Shown here: piece by piece, positions 22,738 through 27,336 of the stretch
Layout: each line of letters begins with the position of its first letter
Numbering within the stretch: the first letter of the stretch is position 1
Source: Lobulomyces angularis
Taxonomy: Eukaryota > Chytridiomycota > Chytridiomycetes > Lobulomycetales > Lobulomycetaceae
Assembly (NCBI GenBank): GCA_027604685.1
Contig: JADHYX010000298.1
Location: 495-27,830 of the forward strand
Length of the DNA: 27,336 nucleotides
Direction: 5' to 3'
The notes under the pieces: model-generated
Database searches by the model: none
What the model was told of the DNA's origin: nothing
What the model saw: only the letters and a program-made list of their open reading frames with translations
Position numbers and translations under genes: made by a program

Positions 22738-23942
22738 TTACGTTAGTGGAAGTGTAAGGGAGGATGTAGCTTGTGTGTTTTTCACATCATTAGCAGGTTG
22801 TGATTGAAATTTAATCTGCATGATATTTAAAATGTTTCTCATAATGTTACTGCTACTAGTTGCTTTCAATTTTTCAGCTTTTAAGTCAATTTTAACTTGC
22901 TTGACAGTTCCTTCCAGATTTTTTAACTTTTCTTGCAAATTTTCCATTTGTAAATTTATGAAAAACAAGTCCAACTCGTTGTCCTCTTCATCTTCTACAT
23001 CAGTTCCTAAAAACGCAGTAGTTGAATTTTCTAAACCAAAAGTTGGATTTATAGGAGTTTTTGATAAAGGTGACTGACAATAAACACTTTTTGATGCAGG
23101 TGAATTTAATTGCTGAGGAGATGGCAAAATTGTAAATTTCAAGTATGGTGAGAGTGCCGTCTGGGATGGTGATGAGAATGCATGGAAGGAAGGAGAATTG
23201 CATAATATTTCGTGTTGACTCGGTGAAAAAGCGGTGTATTGAGGGGATGAATAAATACTATGCTGAGGAGAATATTTCGGGGATGGAGGAATCAATTTAG
23301 AAACTGTTGCTAGATTAGTGTTTACAGTTAAATGACATGATTGATTGTCTTGTTGTGAGAAACTTTTTGAAAAAGCTGGAGGTGCTTTTGGTGTTATACT
23401 GCATGAACGTTCAAAAATGCTTAATTTCCTAACAGAGAGAAAAATTGGATTATGGGAATGAAGTGAATAATCGGTATTACCGTTTTATTTTTTCAAATTG
23501 TTGGAAGTTTCCATCCCTTCGGAAATGTACATTTGAAAATTCCCATAATTCTTGCTTGGTACTTGCAGATTGTTTTAAACCTGGAGGTCCTCTTAAACCT
23601 TTGCTGACTTTCTGAAAGTCATACATATTTAAACTTCTTACAAAACTTGTAAAATTGTTATGTCGGTAGTATAGCGGGAGTACTTTTGATTCAAATTCTT
23701 CTACGTCGGATATGAAAAATGAATTTCCAGAATCACTCCAGTAAATTAAAGTTTTAAACGTTTCATTACTTAAAATGGAAAACAGCTTTTGAACAAACTG
23801 TTTACAACATAAAATTAATACCGCAAAAAGAGCTAAGAAAATATCTTACAGTTCCTTTGCGAAGATTGATACTATTACTAGAGCCTTTAGGAGAATGTAA
23901 AGTTGGAGTAGGAGGTGAAAGATAAGGATTGCTGGAAAACAT
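22738..23942 (-). CDS. HSF-type transcription factor
   Basis: Three exons, 23942-23850, 23797-23481 and 23428-22738, encode about 366 residues. The winged-helix HSF DNA-binding domain spans about 32-136: FVQKLFSIL, IYWSDSGNSFFI, EFESKVLPLYYRHNNFTSF, the recognition helix FVRSLNMYDFQKV, and the wing ending in LWEFSNVHFRR with FEKIKR. HSF and relatives use Gln and Gly where this protein has Ser86 and Asp91; the Asp also occurs in Skn7. A linker of about 150 residues carries many Ser-Pro pairs (PPSPKYSPQ, FSPSQ, LSPYL, NSPAS). A coiled coil follows at about 288-326 (LQMENLQEKLKNLEGTVKQV), standing in for the trimerisation repeat. No receiver domain is present, so it is not a full Skn7. It probably acts in stress-responsive transcription and may be phosphorylated by proline-directed kinases; both are inference. 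Confidence 0.88.
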
Positions 23943-24324
23943 TCAGTGAATAGGAAGTTTGTATTTTCTTTTGCTCAGGGTCCCAGCTACAACTATCAAG
24001 ATAATATAAATTTCGTTTAAATTTACTTCAAAAGCAGTTTTCAAAGTTTATGGCAGAAAGCAATGGGTAAATTAATTTAACTTTTTCCGCGCAGGCTTTG
24101 CAATTGCTTTAAGCCACCCTAACGTTTCTATATATGGAAAATATTTAATTAACTTATATTTTAATACTATTTTCCCATTTAAATATTATAAATACTATAA
24201 CGATGGTACTTCTTTCCTACAAAAAAGTAGCTGTTTGTAGTAATCATCTGTCAAAATTCACATTTCATATTTTATTAGTTATTGTTGAGTTAAGAAATTT
24301 TTGAATAAATGTATTTCTACGATG
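23943..24324. promoter_or_regulatory. Intergenic sequence upstream of the HSF-type gene
   Basis: These 382 bases lie between the HSF-type start and the stop of the downstream-positioned D2HGDH gene, both on the minus strand. The region holds the HSF promoter and the D2HGDH 3' end. A less AT-rich patch at about 24080-24125 (TTTTCCGCGCAGGC...) stands out. No coding frame is seen, and I did not find a clear array of heat-shock elements. Confidence 0.5.
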
Positions 24325-26192
24325 CTAAACTAAAAACTTGTACGGATTCATAATACCGTTAGGATCAAGCAAATTTTTAATATTTTTCATCACTGTTATC
24401 ATCTCATCACTTTTAGAATAGGAGATGAACTTTCCTTTCATCTATTGCGTTAAAAAAAAAATTATAAAATTTGATGTAAAATTTTGTTTTTGCAAACCAC
24501 TCCTAGTCCATGTTCAGCTGAAATTGAACCTTGGTTTTTCTTTGTAAATTCATAAACAAATGGCTCTATGCTATTCAGTACTCTCGAATCATATTGCTTT
24601 GCACTTATATTTAAATGTATATTCCCATCTCCAACATGCTAATACCAAAAATTAATTTTTTTCTACTGTGCTCAATTGATGGTTTTAGAACTTACTCCAT
24701 ATCCTAAAACTTGCTTTACCAAACTATTTTCAAAGTCATTAGGCAGATATATTTTATCATTTATTAATTTTTTCTCAATAACTTCACACAACGAGTATAA
24801 CGATTTCAACGGAAGACTAAAAAAAAATTTTTTAATTTTCTGCAAAAACAAATTACCTGATATCATATTTATAAACGGCCCCTTCTTTACCACAGGCTTC
24901 TGGTATCCCTTCTCTAATTGCCCAAATATCCCTAACTTGTCCTTCACCTTGGGCTAGACTTCCATTACTGCAAAATTCTTTTTCCATTGCTGCTTCCAAA
25001 AACATTTCAATTTTTTCTTGGTCATGCTCAAAGTTACTCCCGTGTGTTTCAAGAAGAACATAAAATTTACTATCTTCAGTGTTTGGTAAAGGATTTCTTA
25101 ATTGATTTAAATGCTTCAACACCAATTGTAGGCTTTTTGAATCAAAAAATTCAAAAGCAGACAGAATTTCTCCTAAATGAGATTTTGCCAACTTAAAGTT
25201 TTCCAATACAAATTCATAATTTGGTACTGCTAAAAGTGCTGAAAATTGACGACTTAGTAAATAAAAAAAAAATGTATTTTTGGAGGTTTACCAACGTTTA
25301 CACTATTGGGTTTCTTTGGCGTCAATATACTTACACCAGTAACAATTCCCAAGCTACCTTCTGCTCCAATAAATAATTGCTTTAGATCCAAGCCAGTATT
25401 ATCTTTTCGCAACATGCTTAAATTATTAAGGACAGTACCATCAGCCAACACGACTTCTAAACCTAATACAGTCCCGTGTAAACTTCCATACCGCAGCAAT
25501 CGTAATCCACCAGCATTAGTACTAATGTTTCCTCCAATTTGACAAGTACCTTTAGCTCCTAAGTCTAAGGGACACATATAACCTCGTTCGCCCACGAAGT
25601 TATCTAAGTTTTCTAAGATAACACCTGCATCACAAACTGCAACTCCACTTTGCTCGTCAAAAGATCTAATTTCTGAGAAAATAAAACATATGCTACATTT
25701 GTTGTAATTACCATTCATTCTTCCTAATTGAATAATAATTTCGTCAAAAACACTTACACCACCTCCCACTAAACCAGTATTTCCACCCTGTGGACAAACC
25801 GCTAGATTTTCACTATTACAGTACTTTAAAACTTCACTAACTTCTTGTACAGATTTTGGCCTCAGGACTATTTCACTTTTTCCTTTATACTTTTTCATCC
25901 AATCCACATTGTAAGATTCCAAGTCAAATTCCAAAACACCAAGTTTTCCCAAAATGGACTGGAATTTAGCTAATTGTTATTATTTAAAAAAAAAAGGGAT
26001 TATTTAGTTTTTTATGAGAACTTGTTCAGTAAATTTGTAATGAGTTTGAACTTGTAAAAATTTCAGCGTCTTACCCACATGCCTCTCACTTAACCTATTG
26101 AAAGGTTTTCTTTCTATTGTCATTGTTGAAACTCTCCGAACAAGAAAATGTATTACTTTTTTTTTTGCATTATTTTTATAGTACATAAGCAT
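24325..26192 (-). CDS. D2HGDH: D-2-hydroxyglutarate dehydrogenase, FAD-linked (D2HGDH / Dld2 family)
   Basis: Seven exons: 26192-26075, 25969-25712, 25672-25292, 25238-24857, 24816-24696, 24638-24501, 24441-24325; 504 residues. It oxidises D-2-hydroxyglutarate to 2-oxoglutarate with FAD. The PCMH-type FAD domain starts near 60 ([27 protein letters not shown]), has the pyrophosphate loop [12 protein letters not shown] (about 99-110), and then [53 protein letters not shown] and LGIVT. The C-terminal domain has the metal and substrate signatures [10 protein letters not shown] (421-430) and SAEHGLG, ending [12 protein letters not shown]. The N-terminus from the first ATG is basic with no acidic residue before MTIER ([20 protein letters not shown]), fitting a mitochondrial presequence. 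An internal Met at 26123 could start a form without it. D-lactate dehydrogenase is a relative, but the [11 protein letters not shown] and RYGSLHG wording favours D2HGDH. Confidence 0.93.
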
Positions 26193-26248
26193 GGTTTTTT
26201 TTTTTTTAAATAAATTTGTATAAATGTATTTACATTATTTTAAAAAAA

Positions 26249-26275
26249 CTTACCTACCTGGAAAAAAAAAAAATT
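26249..26275 (-). other. Orphan acceptor joined to donor (possible 5' UTR micro-exon or recursive splice site)
   Basis: Read on the minus strand, a long T tract ends in CAG (26260-26258) and is followed at once by GTAGGTAAGT. This combines a strong 3' splice site with a strong 5' splice site, with an exon of zero or four bases between them. It lies between the MRT4 stop (26409) and the D2HGDH start (26192), so it would belong to the D2HGDH leader. No matching partner sites are obvious, so its use is unproven. Confidence 0.3.
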
Positions 26276-26408
26276 AAACCAATGCAATTTAAAATTAGCA
26301 ACTAATAAATAGAGATATATAATTGTATTGAAAAAATTAAAAGTATTAGATGAATTAATAACAGATATAAATGCTAATTTCTAAGTTACATCAAATTGAA
26401 GGTGAATA

Positions 26409-27310
26409 CTACAAAAAGTCTATTTGCTGTTCTACTTCAGCATCTTCATTGTTAACCTCATCCTCTGCTAGTATCTCCAACTTTCCATCACACCAGTGAC
26501 TTAAAATTGAAATTTTGAAAACTGCCATTTGATAATAAAAATGTTTCTAAAAAAAATTTTTATTTAAAAAAAAAAAAAACAAAAAATTTCATACCAATAA
26601 TTGAGCTTGTTCCGCACTTAAGGTTTCTCCTTTTTTACAAATTGTATGAGGTTTTTGATTTGTGACTACACCATTCACAAGACTGGTGGTCATTCCCAAG
26701 TGCCTTAGCTGAGATTCCATGTTATGAGGAAACTTTTCATTATCCTCGCCCCTAACAACAGGACCTACAGAAATTTTATGTAATTGTAAAAAAAGTTTAA
26801 TTACCAGCAGGAATAACAACAGTTTCATTTGCTTTAATGCCAGCTCTAGCATAATCTTGCTTTTCAAATTTATTAAAATACCTAAAAAAATAAATTCAAA
26901 ATGGTTCAAATTTTTTACTCTAATACGGCTTCTGGCTCACTATTGGTAAATAACAGGCCAACGTTTCCCACTAGCCTCTATTAAAAATAAGAAAATTTTA
27001 TTTAATAAGAAGACCCATGTTATCTTACCGCAGACAATGAACTAATGTTTGATTTATACTCATCCTCCGGAGAATTGCCAAAAGCTTTAGCCATAACTTT
27101 ATTTTTTCCAAAAAAAAATCTGGATGTATTCCATTCATTTCTGACATCTTTTAAATAATTGTTTCTCATGTTGTTTACTTTGAAAATGTAACAATGTTTA
27201 AAGGTATCACATGCTTCTCTCATTAATGAGACTAATTCGTCTTTCCCTTCTTTACCTTTTTTGGAAGTTTTTGTTAAATTAACTATCTTTTGTCTTTTCG
27301 ATTTTGGCAT
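26409..27310 (-). CDS. MRT4: Ribosome assembly factor Mrt4 (P0-like)
   Basis: Five exons, 27310-27029, 26977-26919, 26881-26805, 26764-26595 and 26546-26409, encode 241 residues (yeast 236, human 239). Mrt4 is a nucleolar paralogue of ribosomal protein P0; it holds the P0 site on pre-60S particles and is later exchanged for P0. The protein begins MPKSKRQKIVNLTKT, with KVNNMRNNYLKDVRNEW, FFFGKNKVMAKAFG, LVGNVGLLFTN, and the Mrt4-type loop AGPVVRGEDNEKFPHNMESQ ahead of LRHLGM. It ends in an acidic tail, as the family does, and lacks the P1/P2-binding C-terminal motif of P0 (EESDDDMGFGLFD), which separates the two. The first ATG (27310-27308) is used; only 26 bases of upstream sequence lie in the window. 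Confidence 0.95.
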
Positions 27311-27336
27311 TATCAAGCAATTTTTATGAATTGAAA

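Noticed and set aside
24676..24957. Plus-strand open frame of 93 codons
   Set aside because: It is antisense to D2HGDH exons with clear homology and crosses an intron; it has no recognisable content of its own.

Overview
The window is nuclear DNA from a strongly AT-rich, gene-dense eukaryote. Thirteen protein-coding genes can be reconstructed, each split by short GT-AG introns of mostly about 40-70 nt. Every gene model below was spliced by hand, and each resolves to one continuous reading frame of normal family length. Two points suggest a zoosporic fungus or a close relative: the NAD synthetase reads closest to the fungal proteins as I recall them, and there is a CCDC33-like protein of the kind found in flagellated lineages. 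This assignment is inference. A 10-base run of N at 11062-11071 marks a scaffold gap.

Layout. On the minus strand from the left: CCDC33-like C2/coiled-coil protein (629-4703), kinesin-14 (4978-7741) and an SQD2-like family 4 glycosyltransferase (7811-9582). A 552-bp divergent intergenic region leads to EMC4 (+, 10135-10943), which converges on the NAD synthetase gene (-, 11097-13964). A second divergent region leads to the plus-strand genes NAA38/LSMD1 (14627-14922), RPN10 (15362-16761), a GATA-finger factor (17485-18803) and RBBP4-like WD40 protein (19438-21282). The right end is minus strand again: ATP synthase OSCP (21601-22531), an HSF-type transcription factor (22738-23942), D-2-hydroxyglutarate dehydrogenase (24325-26192) and MRT4 (26409-27310).

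The genes are mostly housekeeping: ER membrane insertion, NAD synthesis, N-terminal acetylation, ubiquitin recognition, chromatin, mitochondrial ATP synthesis and ribosome assembly. They do not form one pathway. The unusual items are the SQD2-like lipid glycosyltransferase, the CCDC33-like gene, a GATA finger with 20-residue spacing as in plant ZIM-type proteins, an HSF with a diverged recognition helix and a Ser-Pro-rich linker, a possible GC-AG intron in the NAD synthetase gene, first coding exons as short as 4 and 8 nt, and frequent use of AAG acceptors. I saw no tRNA, rRNA, transposon or CRISPR array. Two intergenic islands could be non-coding RNA genes, with weak support.
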